Assembly (NCBI GenBank): GCA_016098155.1 | Contig: JAAAJB010000056.1 | Span: 1 to 64,000 of the forward strand | Source of the DNA: Actinomortierella ambigua | Lineage: Eukaryota; Mortierellomycota; Mortierellomycetes; Mortierellales; Mortierellaceae | DNA: 64,000 nucleotides | Reading direction: 5' to 3' | Shown: piece after piece, positions 49,001-61,246 of the stretch | Layout of the letters: each line of letters begins with the position of its first letter | Position numbering within the stretch: position 1 is the first letter of the stretch | Made by a program: the position numbers and the translations under genes | Notes under the pieces: model-generated | The model's database searches: none | Told to the model about the DNA's origin: nothing | The model's input: the letters and a program-made list of their open reading frames with translations, nothing else

Positions 49001-50455
49001 TTCTTCCTCTTGCTTCCGCTGCCTCTCCATGGCCAGCTGCCGCTGACGTTCTTCAATAGCCTTTTTCCTCTTCTCCTCCTTCTCCTTTTCTTCCTGTTCA
49101 CGCCGTAGGCGTTCCTTCTCCTGCTGCTGCCGACGCTCCTCCTCTTCCTTCTTACGCTGCTCCTCTGCAGCCGCGGCAGCCTCACGCTGTTGTCGGGCGA
49201 CGCGGATCTCCTGCTCACGCCGCGACTCGTCCTCCAATTGCTGCTGGAGCTCCAGGACGGAGGATGGGACCACGCCGCGCGCAGCAAGGGTCAATTGACA
49301 ATCCTGAAAGGAATTGCGCATCTCCTCCAGCGAAGCGCGTGCGGTCTCGAGCTCCGTCTGCGCTACCAAGATCAAGTTTTCGATCAGCTTCTCGGGGGGT
49401 AGCCTCGAGCCGACAATGACGTCTGCGTGCGAGATCACATCCTGGACAATCGAGTCAAACAGAGTTGCTTCGAAATCAGTCACTAGCCCTCGGCCGCCTC
49501 CTCCGCCTCCTCCTCCTCCACCGGCGCTTCCTCTACCACCGCCACTGCCGCTGCTGCTGCCGTTGCTGTTGCCGCCATCGCCTCTGTTGTTGTCCTGCAA
49601 GAACGAGGCCCGAACCGGTTTCCAAGCCTCAAGTGCATCTCGACGCAGGTCGTTCACTTGATGTTTTTTATAGTCACCCGGGGAGAACGACAGAAACCAT
49701 GCAAGCATAAGAGTGGAGAAGATTTGATGTGATTGGAACGTGTCGAGTTCCTCGCGTAGTTCGCGCACCCGCGACTCTGTCGTAGCAATGTTGACTAGCA
49801 TCGACTCCATCTGTTCCTGCAGCACCACGGTTGGGATCTCGTCTTCGGTTGGGTATGTGTGGTGGTTGCTATTGCTGTTGCTGCTGCCGCTACGATCACG
49901 ACGTGATGACGACGATCCACCAGACCTCTGCTGCGGCTGCGGTGGTGGCTGCCGGCGACCTTGACTGCCTCCCGATGGTGGAGCGGCTGCGGCCGGACGA
50001 ACAGGTGGTGTGGGAGGAGGCAAACGCTGCTGGTGTTGGAGTTGCTGGTGTTGAGGCATCGGCGAGCGATATTGTTGTTGTTGTAGTTGCTGTTGTTGCG
50101 AGGTCTGCTGCTGGACAGGTCTTGGGGTGGCAGAGGGAAAGGGCGTTGGACCAAAGTTGTATTGTTGGTGTGGGAGAGGTACAGGGGTTGGATGCGGTGG
50201 TGGTCGTGCCTGAGAAGGATGGATGGGGACGTTGGAATGGGCGCCTAATGTGGCATGGGCGGGAGCAGGTGACGCTGTTGGGGCACCTTTTGAGACTGTC
50301 TTGCTGCTATTGCTGTTGCTGTTGCTGTTGCTGCCACCATTGCTGCTGGTATTGTTGCTGTTGTTGTTCTTGCTGTTGCCTTTGCTAGGTTGGGCTGTTG
50401 TCTTGGCTGGCGTGGAGGAAGCGTGGTCGCCTTCTTTAGAATTGCTGGTGCCCAT
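46031..50455 (-). CDS. Large Gln-rich coiled-coil protein with N-myristoylation-type start
   Basis: Two exons, 50455-48862 and 48765-46031, 1442 aa; the join reads FQS-API with correct phase. I do not recognise the family. The start MGTSNSKEGD fits the N-myristoylation consensus (Gly2, Ser6, Lys7), suggesting membrane attachment. Residues about 200-370 include an ordered segment (IPTVVLQEQMESMLVNIATTES, then YKKHQVNDLRRDALEAWKPV). A long charged coiled coil follows at about 385-500 (EEQRKKEEEERRQQQEKERL). After the intron there is a PPTYAELYVKRIHAES segment, long Gln/His/Pro/Tyr-rich stretches, Glu-rich runs, and near residue 1290 a conserved-looking patch (GHTKVIIHPVSLEEIVVHFDGG). It could be a cortical or eisosome-like scaffold; that is inference from the lipid motif and coiled coil only. 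Confidence 0.75.
46340..46394 (-). repeat. Poly-Glu coding (CTC)n run
   Basis: CTC/CTT triplets on the + strand encode an uninterrupted Glu-rich stretch in the C-terminal part of the Gln-rich protein. Confidence 0.85.
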
Positions 50456-52455
50456 GAGGCTGCTGTTCTCGACTAGACTATACTACCAGCTGGATGGGGG
50501 GGGGGAGAAGGAGGAGGGGGGAAGAGACAGACAGGCAGACGGAGAGAGAGAGAGAGAGTGGAGTGCAGAGTGAGCGTGTGTGCGAGTGTGTGATTGAATT
50601 GAGAAGAAGCAAGGGTAGGTAGGGTGTTAATGATGAATGCACTAGCAAATGAGCGGCGAGGGTGAAAAAGAGCGTGAAATGACGGTGAGTGGCAAGCGCA
50701 GACCCAGAGAGCAACAGTCAGACAGGGCTGGGAGAGGGAAAGTAGAGTCAAAATTTAGGTAGGCTGTTGCCCGTTACACCACCCACCCCCACAGGAGCGA
50801 CTTTTTTTTTATTTTCTGAATGATATGATGTTCTTTGCTATTATTGTTTGGATGATGTCAAAGGGAACCCTCTCTCTCTCTCTCATACTCACTCACTCAC
50901 TTGCTCACTCACTCACTTGCTCAGTCTCTCTTGTTGGCCTTGGCAGGTCTTTTTTATGCGTAGATCACCCATACTCACACTCTGTTCTTTCTTGCACAGC
51001 TCGTTGTCTGGTGAAGGGGGAGCTTGACCCTCAAACAGAAGGGTGATTGTGGTTGAGCTGATGTGGTGATGTGAGACCGCCGCGTTATTATTGACCTGCT
51101 GTGCACAGCAGCTTCCTTTTTTCTTTTCGCAAGTACCTTCAAGGCGAACATCAACCTACCTCCACCAAGTGCAGATTTGTGCACAGCCCTCTTTTTGTTT
51201 TTGGGTTTGGTCTATTCCATCTCTAACCCAACAGCCCATGCTACCTTGAAGCATGTTTGGTGGACCCCTTCTTAATCTCGTTTCTTGGCATTTTCGTACA
51301 ATCTGTTTTTGGACCTCCGACAAAAAGACCGATCCAACTCAATCTCGCTGGTGGATCAGGCACTATAGTCGCCGAGAAGGAAGGAAAGTCTACAGACGAA
51401 CAAACAGTTTACATGACAAACAAAATATGGATGGCAGGGAAGGGGGCCAAACGCCTCCTCTTCTTCTTTTTTTTATTGACAGGGCTTGATGGAGCAAACG
51501 AAACGACGACGGAAAACGAACACAGAAACGAAGCGCAGACTTTGGAAGCATTTAGGAGGATAGGATAGGATGGCTCTTTCTTTCTTTCTTTCCTTCTTTT
51601 CTTTTGGACAGCTTTTTGTATGAGGGCATCACCATCCGCCACGGCAGGATGTGGAGAAAAAAGCGAATAGAGAAAAAAAGTATACAGGAGAGAAAGGAAA
51701 GGCAACGCGATCGATGAATGCGACATGCGTTGTATGCCTTCTTCCCCTCGTCATCAACATCATTTTACCCACACCTGCCCATTGTCTTTGCCTATTTCTG
51801 GAGGAGAGGGAGTAGGAGGTTGTGTGTGTAGGTAGGGCAAGGGGTGGAGGGAGGAGGATTGAATTCCAATTCACAGGGTGTTTAACATAGACGACCTTAC
51901 CTGAAGGAGAGGTTAAAATACAAGGGCAATTGGCGTCGTCGTCTAGAAAGAGTCCTCAGTCGTTGTAGGACACTCATCCCCGCTCAACATTGGAGTTGCA
52001 ATCAGCCTAAAGAAGGAAGAGTGGTGGTTCAAATGGATGAAAAGTAGGCCAGATGGAAGAAGAAGAGGGAGGAAAAAAAAAGGGGGGGGGGATAGCAAGG
52101 AAGAACATGAAGAATGAAGAGGAAGAAAAAGGGCGAAACGATGTCGAAAAGGCGAGAAAAATTTGGATAGACAGAGTGACCCATGCCGAGCACCAAGATC
52201 CTCACTTCGACAACGAGAAAAAAAAATAAGAAAGGGGAAGAGTGGAAAAAAGATTTGTTCTTTTTTTTTTTGTTCTTGTTCTTTTCAAGTCTTTTTGGTC
52301 TTTTTGATTTAACAAGCGAAGAAATGAAGAAGGAAAGCGAGGATGGGTGGAGATGTGCCAAAAGAGACGAGATTAGGAAAAAAAAAAAAGAGTCTCTCTA
52401 ATACGAGTTTCCGTCCTCTTTCTCGCACATGCACACTCTTTCCATCACTCGGCTT
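50456..52455. promoter_or_regulatory. 2-kb intergenic region, mostly without genes
   Basis: 50495-50560 is GA-rich (a CT leader for the minus-strand gene starting at 50455). 50870-50935 holds CTCTCT and CACTCACT repeats. One small spliced minus-strand candidate (51629-51977) is listed separately. Other short frames (for example 50975-51184 minus) lack supporting splice sites or family resemblance. Confidence 0.45.
51629..51977 (-). CDS. Candidate small spliced gene (81 aa), weak
   Basis: On the minus strand an acceptor-like CTTCTTTAG (near 52013) is followed by sequence containing ATG at 51977 and the frame MSVLQRLRTLSRRRRQLPLY. A strong donor (TTCAG|GTAAGG) lies at 51900. An acceptor CTCCTCCAG joins at 51797 in the right phase, and the frame continues to a stop at 51629, 81 aa in all. 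The start is basic and Leu-rich, resembling a mitochondrial targeting sequence; the end is hydrophobic (SPVYFFSLFAFF), perhaps membrane-spanning. No family recognised. Alternatively these exons belong to the 5' UTR of the gene starting at 50455. Confidence 0.25.
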
Positions 52456-55400
52456 CTAATAGTCTCGGCCGCCGGCCCCCGACCGGCGGGGACTGTAGCC
52501 AGCCTTGTGGTCGGCCCGTCGCTTGCCTCGGCCATAGGACTCTTCTTCGTCCTCGGCGTCTTCCACATAGGGAGGCTCGCGCTTGACTGGGACATGCCCT
52601 CCGCCGCCACCGCTATAGGCTGCGCCATAGTGACCCTCTCGGACGCCATCCCCAGCATGGCCACTACCGTCAAAGCCAGATCGTGGCCGCAGGCGTGGCG
52701 ATGGTGATGCATTCATGCCAAAGGGCGCGTAGCCTGATCCGGGTGAGCTGGACGGGCCTGAAAAGTTGCTGCCGTGACCATTGCTCAGGTTGTGGGTTGT
52801 AATGTTCAATGGGAGCGACGATGCCAGGCGTGGGCCAGGCTGGGCAATTCCTCCGTACGGATGTGAAGACGGGTGCTGTTGCGCTGGGTGCGCTCCGAGA
52901 TAGCCATGCAGGGGATGGTGTGAAGATGGCGGTGGGACTGATTGTGAATGCTGGACGTGATACGGAGAAGGCGATGGATGACCACCACCACCACTGCTAC
53001 TGCCGCTTCCTCCTTGGCGGGGCTGGCTCTGTTGCAGTTGGGCTTGCATCACCTCGGACAACTTTGTGAACATGTCGCTCAGCATCGCCCCTACATGATT
53101 CGTCACTTGGGTCCGTCCATCTTGATGTGCGCTTTCGGTCTCGACTACGGCGCGTCCGACGCCCTCCACTTGGTTTGAAAGCGACGTGAACGCGACTTGG
53201 AGCGACGCATAGATCTCATCCCTAAAGAGGTTGAGCTGGTTCGTGTTCTCTTCCCTCGTGTTCTTGATTTCGGCTAGAATATTGGTTTGAGTGGCATTTA
53301 GGGCTGATAGCAAGACTGGTGTCTTGCCAACCAATTCTTCGTCTTCCTCGTTCAATACACGTGCTTTCCCTTTCCGGTCAGCGTAGGGTTCGAAGCGGCT
53401 TGCGCGGAGAGCGGCGCGACCTGGCCGAGATGTCGATCCTTGTGGCAGCGCTGTTTGCCGCTGAGCATTGTGGAGGTGTTGTAGCTGTTGCTGCGATGGT
53501 TGTTGTTGGTGCCGAGAGCTTGAGACGGTCTGGATAAAAGGCCGTGGGGTGGTCTGGCGCCGCTCTAGCTCATCCTGATCGTCATCTCCGTTGAAGGAGA
53601 GTGATTTTTCAAGGGACGCTCCTAGATCGTTCAGTCGCGGATCGTCCTTCCAAAGGCGGGGCGGCGGTCGCATGGGCTCATCATGCTCCTGTGATGCATC
53701 ACGACGGCGATAGCGGCCTTCGACCCGGGGAGTAGGCGGCCTTGACTGCATCGAGACTGATTGTGACCGACGGCGTTCCAACAGAGCCTCTGTCGAACGG
53801 CCTGACGAGGCAGGCAGGCGCGGTGCAGATCCGGATCGATGAATGTTGTTGGGTTGCACTGCAGGTGGGTTTTGCAATGGAGATGGTTGGCCACTCGCAA
53901 AGTCGTAGTGGGGGTGCACTCGAGGTGATGGGTTGATGGTCGACTGTGGTGAAGGAAAGCCAGAATGAATGTCGTCATGGGCCTGTACCTGCGACTGCGC
54001 CTGAAGAAGCAGTTGTTGCTGATCAAAGTCGTGCATCTCTGGCGACTTTTTTGGGCCGGCCATGGCCATACCGCCCGAGTAGCGCTTGGTGGAGTTTTGA
54101 GGTCTTGATCCCATCATAGACCGGTCAACAGAGCCCATGCTGGGCATGTTGCGATGCGCACTCGGTACAAACTGGTCTCCAGTGCCATCATCCTCACTGG
54201 GCCGCTTGATTCTGGCCAGATTCGATCGCGACGTCGGAGAGGACAGACGGCGTGGCAGCTGGGTGGGGGGAGGCATGATGGTGCTCGAGCTGGACTGCAG
54301 ATGGTTGTAGTAGCTGTCGTCCGTATGAATGGGGATCTGCGGAAACTGCAGATGAGCCAAAGTGGGCGTGATTTCGATACCACGAAGCATCGAGCCGCCT
54401 TGGCTGGATGACTCGCGTGAGGCTTGCGAGGGGAAGGAGTGGTAGCCATAGGAGTAGCGGTTCGAGTTTAGGTCAAGCGAGGCCTCCTCGTCTGAATCAT
54501 CACCGGCACGCCAGGTGGAGACCTTTTGCATGAGGCCAGTGGTAAGAGAGCTGCCAGCGTAGGAGGAAATAAAAGACAGGGACGAAGAGCTCTGGGTGGG
54601 AGTGGCGTTGGTGGTGGTGGCAGTGGTGGTACTGCCCAGGTCGGTAAAAGTCTGACTTGATTGGAAAGAGGGCATCTTGTTGGGTGTAGAGGGGCCGGCA
54701 GGGCTCGAGTTCTTTGCGTTGTTATGCCAAGCATTCGAGTGCGAATCATAGATGAATAGCTTGCGGTTGGTATGCAGCACCTTTTGAACTTTCTATTTGA
54801 GGCAAATGAACACAAACAGAGACACATACATCGGAGGTTAGCCTACCCATGTCTGGGGAATGCACACATGTTTTTTTCCCCCGAGTGCTGTGCCTGCAAG
54901 GGCCAACGACTGTGCAAGGGAAGGAGGGGGGGGGAGAAGTGTCATCGGCAGCAGGTTGTGTGCACAAGGGACTCTAAAGTCTTTTTCAGGGAACACGAAC
55001 GGAAGGGCAGGGAAAAAGAAGGGAAGGGGGAAGTTAAAGGAAGGGGGTGAACCAGCCATCACGATACGCGCGCTGTGTTGTGTGATATTGTGATGTGTGA
55101 GGGATATATATAGAGTGCAAGGGGGGCAAGTGAAGAGAGAGAAAGAGAGAGATAGAGGGAGAGGAGGGAGAGAGGGCATTTCCCCGGTTGATTGGGAGAG
55201 GAGGAGTGAAAGGGGGGGGGGGAAGGTCATATGATGGATTGAGGCGAAGATCACCATGTCAATCCCTCTCTCTCTCTATCTGTCTCTCTTGTTGCCTCGC
55301 TGTCACTCTTGTTCGTCGGGCTGACCCCTCTCTCTTTCTCTCCCTCTCTTTCTCTCGCTGTTCTCTCCCTCTCCCTTTTTTTCGCTCTCTCTCTCTCTCT

Positions 55401-56562
55401 CTCTCTCTCTAGTTCTCGTTGACGTGTCCTCATTCTATCCAGATCATCAACCATGGAGGGGTGCACAATTCCTCGCCCCTTTGTCCTCCCTTCCAATAAT
55501 CCAACCCAAAGAAAGAGAGACAGAGAGGGAAATGACCAAAGACAGAGGGGAGGAGGGGTTCGAAGAGAAGAGGGGGAAAGGGAGAGAGAGAACGGATGGT
55601 TGTGTTCAATACCCGTAGAACCAACATTGCTCATCGCCAGCACCACCAACACCATCATCATCATCATCATCAGGCATTTTCCCAACAGTGATATCATTCG
55701 GAGGGCCATGTAGTAACAGAATAATAAATTCAGCAGGCCACAGGACGGAAGGATGGATGATAGGCGCGTCCGAAAACGAGAGAGAGGGAGTGGGGGAGGG
55801 GAGAGGACAGAGGACACCAAAGTAAAAAAGGAGGGGGGGGGACCGAGCTCACTTTTTTTTTTTTTTTTTTTTCTTCTTTCTCTCTCTCTCTCCCCCCCTC
55901 TCCCTCTCTCCTTCCCCCCCCTCCCCTCCCCCCTCCCCCCTCCGATCTCTTTCTCTCTCTTACTCTCTCACACCCCTGAGAGAACGACCATGTAAGCCAC
56001 GGCACCCTTGTCGACAATTTCATAGAGGGGGAGAGGAGAGGGGGGGTGTGCTGCAAAGAAAATGCTGTGGGCCACTGTGTACAAATTGGTGTGCTTAGTG
56101 CGCTAACTTGCCTTGTTGAAGTTGGAGGACTTGCTATACGGCACACTTGAGTTGGAGAGGAGTTTGGTGAGGGCACCTAAGCTCAGGCCATCTGGTTCGG
56201 CGTAAAGAGCGTCTTGGATGGCCGCCACTATTTTTTTTTTACAGGTCAGACACAGGTCCACAAGGAGAACAGAGCACGGGAGAGAGAATGACATACAGTT
56301 AGTTCGTCAAGTTCAGGCACACAAAGTTGAGATGTCGTAAATGAGCAAAGGGTATTGCGAAGGGGAGGAGGAGGGGAGGAGGAGGATAGACAAGGACGGG
56401 GGGAGAGGGGGAAGGGTGACTGACAAGGGCACGGTAGGACAACATTCACATCACATAGAGCATCGAACCAAACTGGTGGCAAAAAAAAAAAAAAAAAAAA
56501 AGGAAGCGGCGACACTTACAGAGCTGAGCCGATTTCACCGAAGAGGTGGATATTGTCGACAT
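52456..56562 (-). CDS. Orphan protein with short N-terminal helical module and central coiled coil
   Basis: Model in transcript order: 56562-56520, 56227-56108, 56050-55974, 54792-52456, 858 aa with closing phases. The N-terminus (MSTISTSSVKSAQLLAAIQDALYAEP, then LSLGALTKLLSNSSVPYSKS, LYEIVDKGAVAYMVVLSG, KVQKVLHTNRKLFIYDSHS) is the only well-ordered part and looks like a small helical or winged-helix module; I could not name it. The large last exon is Ser/Pro/Gln-rich, with a coiled coil at about 550-640 (TQTNILAEIKNTREENTNQL) and a basic end (GRGKRRADHK). Exon 2 uses a GTTAGC donor, chosen because a nearby GC donor would put exon 3 in an unlikely frame. The donor of exon 3 (GGG|GTGTGA) is weak and intron 3 is 1181 nt, so an extra small exon may be missing. 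Confidence 0.6.
55851..55872. repeat. Poly-T followed by CT-rich run in intron 3
   Basis: About 20 T followed by over 100 nt of C and T (to about 55975), within the intron of the orphan gene on the opposite strand. Confidence 0.85.
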
Positions 56563-57449
56563 TACTTGAAGAAAAAGTTGAAGAGGGCGAGTCCCTCAGG
56601 ATGGATGGTCTGGACAGTCGAAAGGGCGAGAGAGAGAGAGTTGGCGAGGATTTTTTGCAGAGAAAAAAAAAGAAGGGGCTAGGGATGGTCGGGTAGCTGG
56701 TAGCGGGTACCAAAGTGCCCGTTCGTGGTGGAAAAGCGTGTGTGGTTGTGACTGAGGGATACAGTTGACTGGAGGGGTGGAGACTGTCAGTATCGGCGAT
56801 GTGGGAAAGAGTAGAGAGGGCTGGGATGGAATATGGGTTGGGAACAGCTAGGATGAATGGATGGGTGGGTGTGCTGCCTGTACTCTTTGCTGCGTCGGCT
56901 ATGAAGGCTGCGGTTGTTTCTATGGTTGCTGTAGAAAAGGTCAGGCACAGGCTTTTGGGTTGATGCGGAAAAGGTGCGATACAACACTTTGCAGGGTTGG
57001 AGAGGATGCTCGGTGGTCAAAGTCAAGCAGAGTCAGGAAGAGGAAGAGGAGGAGGAGGAGGAACGACTTGGGCGAGTGTTGGCACAAGCGTGAATGGTGA
57101 ATGAATGCCTTGCTTCCGTTCGCGGAAACACGTCGTCGGCACAGAGTCGATTCTGCCAAGACAGTGGCAAGGAGAGCAGGAAGAGACAGGGAATGCAGAG
57201 AACGAGTGAAGGGGGGGAGGTAGCAGACAGGTGAGTGAACGAGTGAGTGGCGAAGCGAAGAAACGAGGTGATGTGAGAAAAAAAAAAGAGAAAGTGAGAG
57301 AGAATGAAAGAGGGGTCAGAAAGACCAAAGGTTCAACCTGAGAGTGACTGCTCTTTCGACCATGGCACGTCGAGAGCAACCAAGGTTAAGAAGTGAAGAC
57401 TTGCCAAAGTACAGTTGTCGGAAGAAGAAAAGGGGCACTCACACACATG

Positions 57450-57464
<15 letters not shown>

Positions 57465-57514
<50 letters not shown>
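57465..57514. repeat. (GA)n microsatellite
   Basis: About 24 perfect GA units following a (CA)n run at 57447-57464. Confidence 0.95.
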
Positions 57515-57517
<3 letters not shown>

Positions 57518-57941
57518 GAGAGAGAAGGGATGAGAGGGACCGAGAAAGCAAGAGGATACGATGGCGAGACAGAGGGGCAGAGATGATCTGGGAAATGTGG
57601 GGCAGGAAGAAAGAAAGAAAGAAAGAAAGCGCGTGCAGAGGGATCAGTGGCGCGAGAGCAAGAAGGATAGAGAGGGGGGGGGAGGAGCACAAAAGAGGCA
57701 GTTTTTATGTCTTTCCGAAATGGGAAAAAAAAAGTGCGCTGCACTTAAGAGAGAGAGAGGGAGAGAGAGCGAGTCAAGGGACGATCTGCGAGTCTCTCAG
57801 TGGAATGTGTGTGTAGGTGGTGGTGTGTGTGTAGTTCAGGGGCAAAAAGATGGGATGTGCGAATCGGTTGAGCGTTCGTTGGAGAAGAGAAGAGAAGAGG
57901 GAAGAGGGGGGGGGGGGCGGGGTTCCTGTTACCATCAACAG

Positions 57942-57951
57942 NNNNNNNNNN
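57942..57951. other. Assembly gap (10 N) in GA repeat
   Basis: Ten N flanked on the right by a GA-repeat, in the divergent intergenic region. The true length is unknown. Confidence 0.95.
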
Positions 57952-58712
57952 GAGAGAGAGAGAAACAGAGACAAAGAGAGAGAGAGAGAGAAAGAGAAAG
58001 AGAGAGAAAGAGGGAGGGGGGGGGGGGGGCTGGGTTCCATCTCACATCAACAGCTAACAGCTAACAGCAATCAGCAGCAATCAGCAATCAGGTCAGTGCC
58101 ACGCTGATTTTTTATGATTTGAAATTGGCAGTGCCTCAGAGGACAAATTAGAGCATTTCCTTGACCCAAATTGCCATTCTTCCTCTGCAGCCCGCCCTTT
58201 TTCTCCTCTCCAGCCCCAAAAGGAGTGAGCATAGGCTACAAAGAGAGAGAGAGAGAAAGAGGGGAGTTTGTTCTCCCCTGCAGTATTGTACAGTCAGTCC
58301 CTCTCAACCGCCCAACCTTACTGACAGTCGAACCCTCTCTCTCTCTCTGTCTTTCTGCATTGCCCCGTTGTGTTATCCTCGGTAGGCTCGCGCCCACCCT
58401 CTCCCTCCACAAACACATGTGCTCTCCTAGCCCGTGCTGGTGTGTCAATTGCCATGTTTCTCCTCAATTTGGGGCCGGTTCAGCCAACCAACCGTTTGTG
58501 ATAGTACACTACATACACAAATGTCACTAGACATATTATTGTGTCCAACAATCTTGGAAACCACTTGAATCTCCACTTCTCTTCATCCCATCCAACTACC
58601 TTTTTTTTTTCTTCCTCATCACATCCACCTACCTTCCGCCCCTTCCCCTTCTACTTTCTCTCCTCTCCTCTCTCTCTCTCTCTCCTATCATATTACCTAT
58701 CCCTCCCATACC

Positions 58713-60923
58713 ATGTATCACCACAGCAATGAATCCTCTACTCGGTTAGATGCAATCTCGAAAGACTCATCATCCCGGTCACATTCATCATCCAGGAACA
58801 GAAGCAGGGATCGAGACCGAGACCGCGACCGCGACCGCGACCGAGACCACCGTGACCGTGACCGCGACCGAGAGAGGGATCGAGATAAGGACAGACACCG
58901 GGACCGACCGCGAGATCGAGAGCGTGAACGTGAGCGTGAGCGTGAGCACAGAGAACATCACCAGGACAAGAGTCGAGAAAGGGACCGCAGCCGCGATAGG
59001 AGTACCCGAGAGCGGGATCGTGACCGAGACCGGGGTCGTGAGAGAGAACAGGACAAGAGTCGCGAACGTCCTGAAAGAGAGCGAGAACTAGGACGAGACC
59101 GAGACAGGGACAAAGACAGAGACAGGGACAGAGACAGGGACAGAGACAAAAGCCACGACGACAAGGATCGCGAGCATGAACGAGGGCGAGATAGAGAGAA
59201 GGACCGTGAGCGAAGGCGGGAACGAGAAAAGGCACGCGAGCGTGAGCGCAGCAAGGGTCAGTCGGATGCTAAGAGCAGCCTGGAGAAGAGCCTCTTGGAC
59301 ATATCGCTCGCACTGGAATCGTTCAGTCTTGACATTGGAGCTGCCATATCGGACCGACAACCCCGAGACCGCTCTCAGAGAAGCGACCGCCATCAGCAAT
59401 TAGCATCGCCACTCTCATCACTCTCAGCTAATGCATCTGCGCCATCGCTGCTCAATGCTTCTCATCGCCTCGACTCGGCCGTTGATCTTCCTGAGCAGGC
59501 GGCAGCGTCGTCGACGTCGCTCTCTCGACCAGCCAGCAAGGTAGCCAACCGCATGTATCGTATCGTGGTCGAGGACGCTGCTGGCCCCGACGATGAAGCC
59601 AACCTTCGAAACGGTCTTCTTCCCCTGGATGCTCTCAACACCGGTAGCGACAATTCAAAGGACAAAGCACAGGACCAGCCCCTCCCCCTACCCACACGTA
59701 GTGAGCAGCGCCTGCGAAGGGACAGAGAACGGCGAGAACGAGAGCCATTTGCCAACGGTGACACGGGCAGTGAGAGAGCACGCGATTTAGATTGGGGCTA
59801 TAACAACCTTGCTGTAAGGGAGTGGGACAAGGATCGAAATCATGAGAGGCGGCACCGCCCTGCCGACCGACCACAGGCTGGAGACAGGCAACACCAACAG
59901 TCCCCCACCCTCTTGGTTGGGCTGGAGGAGAGTGCTTCAAGCAGCATGTTTGGAGACATTCTTGACAAGTACGGGTCAACACCTACCTCATCCCAGACCA
60001 CCTCACCAACCACGCCGGCTCGTGGTTCACCAGATGCGAGCTCAATAACATCCAGCCTGAGACATCACCGTTCCAGAGAAGGTCGAGATGCTTCGACTGA
60101 CATGCTCACGCCCCCGCCACGTCGACAGGCTGCTTCGTCTCCCTCCAGGGCTTCAGTAGGGGAGGCCAAGGACAACAACCACATCAGCAGCCGGGCTCAG
60201 ACAGCATCGCCTATGGCGGCGGCGGCTTCGGCTAAATTCAATGGATACTTGCACTCGAGTATCAATAGCAGGGATCCTCCCAATCCTTTGTCGGCAGTGT
60301 CTTCAACGTCAGCAACATCGTCCAGTGTACCTCCTTCTGCGCGGGCCTACAACAAACGACCTCCACCTGTGCCAACAAACGATAGTTTTGTCCTCTATCC
60401 CAGATCAGCCAATCGCACCAGCGCATCATCACAGAATCGTCCACCACCTACCACACCTTCACCCTCTGCCTCCTCGATTTCCTCGTTTGAGTCTGAAGCA
60501 CGACCAGAGCCACCACCCAAGGATGTCGGCCGGAGAGCACCGCCACCGCCGCCACAGGCCAACTCCCAACACAGTCTGAGTGCGACTCATCTGCCACTGC
60601 TCACGCTAGATACCCACAGGCCCACAGAGCCTATTTCCTCCTTTGCGGAAGCAGTCGAAGCGACCATGAGTTCCCGCTACCGTTCTGGGTCGACCTCTTC
60701 TTCGGCACCCTCTGTCTCGTCGCGAGCAAGAAGCGATTCGAACCAGAGCCATCATCAGTACCATGATCACCACCATGAGCCACCAGCGCGCTCTCTGGGG
60801 CGGTCTCTGACCCAGACCAGTGTCTCCAGTCTGTCGTCCCACACGTCCAAGACCAGCGCGGCGGTAGGCGATCATTCCTCTTCGTCTCACTATCGGTCAC
60901 GTCACCACGATTCTCGTCCTCAA

Positions 60924-60960
<37 letters not shown>

Positions 60961-61215
60961 CGTCCAGCCACCATACATCACCTTCAAGTCGATCCAGCCA
61001 TGGAGCGAACGGCCACAGTCAGCACCCTTCATCATCATCACAATCTGGTACCACGCCACCCATCTCGCCCTACCATGAGGATCAACCACTCGCCTTCCCC
61101 TCCCGCTCGAGTTCTTCTAATGGGTTCAGCAGTCAGACTAATCTACATAAGCAACAGCCACCGCAGCAACAGCCACCGCAGCAACAGCAGCAACAGCAAC
61201 AACAGCAGCAACAGC

Positions 61216-61246
<31 letters not shown>

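Larger units (their letters stand above)
56563..58712. promoter_or_regulatory. Divergent intergenic region, 2.15 kb, repeat-rich
   Basis: No supported gene. The left part (56600-57800) is GA-rich on the + strand (CT leader of the minus gene), and the right part (58560-58700) is CT-rich (leader of the + gene). It contains a pure (GA)n run at 57465-57514 and a 10-N gap at 57942-57951. A likely 5' UTR intron for the + gene is 58092-58190 (ATCAG|GTCAGT to CTCTGCAG). Confidence 0.5.

Noticed and set aside
55251..55820. Minus-strand 189-codon frame within intron 3 of the orphan gene
   Set aside because: Made of Arg-Glu runs from a CT/GA repeat and a poly-Met segment from a CAT repeat; no support as an exon.
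56101..56112. GC-AG intron with donor AAG|GCAAGT in the minus-strand orphan gene
   Set aside because: It gives a valid phase but puts the next exon in a frame with poor codon use (WLTWSFSQ); the GTTAGC donor 4 nt downstream keeps the frame reading YEIVDKGAVAYMVV, so I preferred that.
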